A DNA stretch of 64,000 nucleotides, taken from Alteromonas profundi. Lineage in GTDB: Bacteria; Pseudomonadota; Gammaproteobacteria; Enterobacterales; Alteromonadaceae. The stretch lies in contig NZ_JAAAWN010000006.1 of the NCBI RefSeq assembly GCF_010500865.1, forward strand, positions 62,001 through 126,000, given 5' to 3'. Each line of letters opens with the position of its first letter. Position 1 is the stretch's first letter. Positions 64,000 through 64,000 of the stretch are shown here, piece after piece. A model generated the notes under the pieces. That model worked only from the letters and a program-made list of their open reading frames with translations. It ran no database searches and was not told where the DNA came from. The position numbers and the translations under genes are program-made.

Positions 64000-64000
64000 T

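Overview
The window reads as a chromosomal segment of a marine gammaproteobacterium close to Alteromonas (Alteromonadaceae). This rests on gene order typical of the class (rph-pyrE next to yicC, ilvY divergent from ilvC, tamA-tamB, lexA with paired SOS boxes), moderate GC, and several TonB-dependent receptors. Genus is an inference from remembered protein similarity; no rRNA or tRNA gene was recognised. Most of the window is ordinary core genome.

Layout. 1-3.4 kb: cytochrome c oxidase genes on the minus strand (ctaC with fused cytochrome c domain, ctaD, ctaG cut by the window edge). 3.9-8.2 kb: lexA, a host-attachment-family protein, a siderophore receptor with a Fur-like box, a GNAT acetyltransferase. 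8.4-20.9 kb: plsB, branched-chain amino acid genes (ilvD-ilvA, and ilvY/ilvC with a palindromic operator), a TRIC-family channel, comM/yifB, a Bcr/CflA exporter. 21.5-27 kb: tamA-tamB outer-membrane assembly pair. 27.1-31.1 kb: ECF sigma factor with an atypical membrane partner, a small PspB-like protein, then proB-thioesterase-hydroxyacid dehydrogenase. 31.3-41.9 kb: M1 peptidase, a COQ8-like ABC1 kinase, DUF families, an exported amidohydrolase, a VTT/DedA-like protein, a putatively Fur-regulated pair of unknown small genes, and a DUF1206 protein. 42-44.7 kb: tusA, pyrE, rph on the minus strand and yicC on the plus strand.

Accessory part 1 (44.7-47.2 kb): a 2.5 kb block of minus-strand genes (hipB, broken hipA, a SEC-C protein, a remnant with an in-frame amber stop) sits exactly behind yicC. 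The last seven yicC codons plus stop (EQIQNIE-stop) recur at its far side. This is the signature of an integrative element that used the yicC 3' end as attachment site and has lost its integrase.

Accessory part 2 (47.4-58.4 kb): a sugar-uptake locus. A large TonB-dependent receptor and two flavin-dependent (tryptophan-type) halogenases face a GH1 beta-glucosidase, a GPH-family sugar symporter and a LacI-family regulator. Identical 12-bp palindromes lie in front of both divergent arms, so the halogenases probably belong to a sugar-controlled regulon.

58.5-64 kb: NTF2-like secreted protein, OmpA-type lipoprotein, HD-GYP phosphodiesterase, alkyltransferase-like protein, DTW-family protein, glutathione S-transferase, and a membrane protein at the right edge. 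No CRISPR array, IS transposase or prophage was seen.
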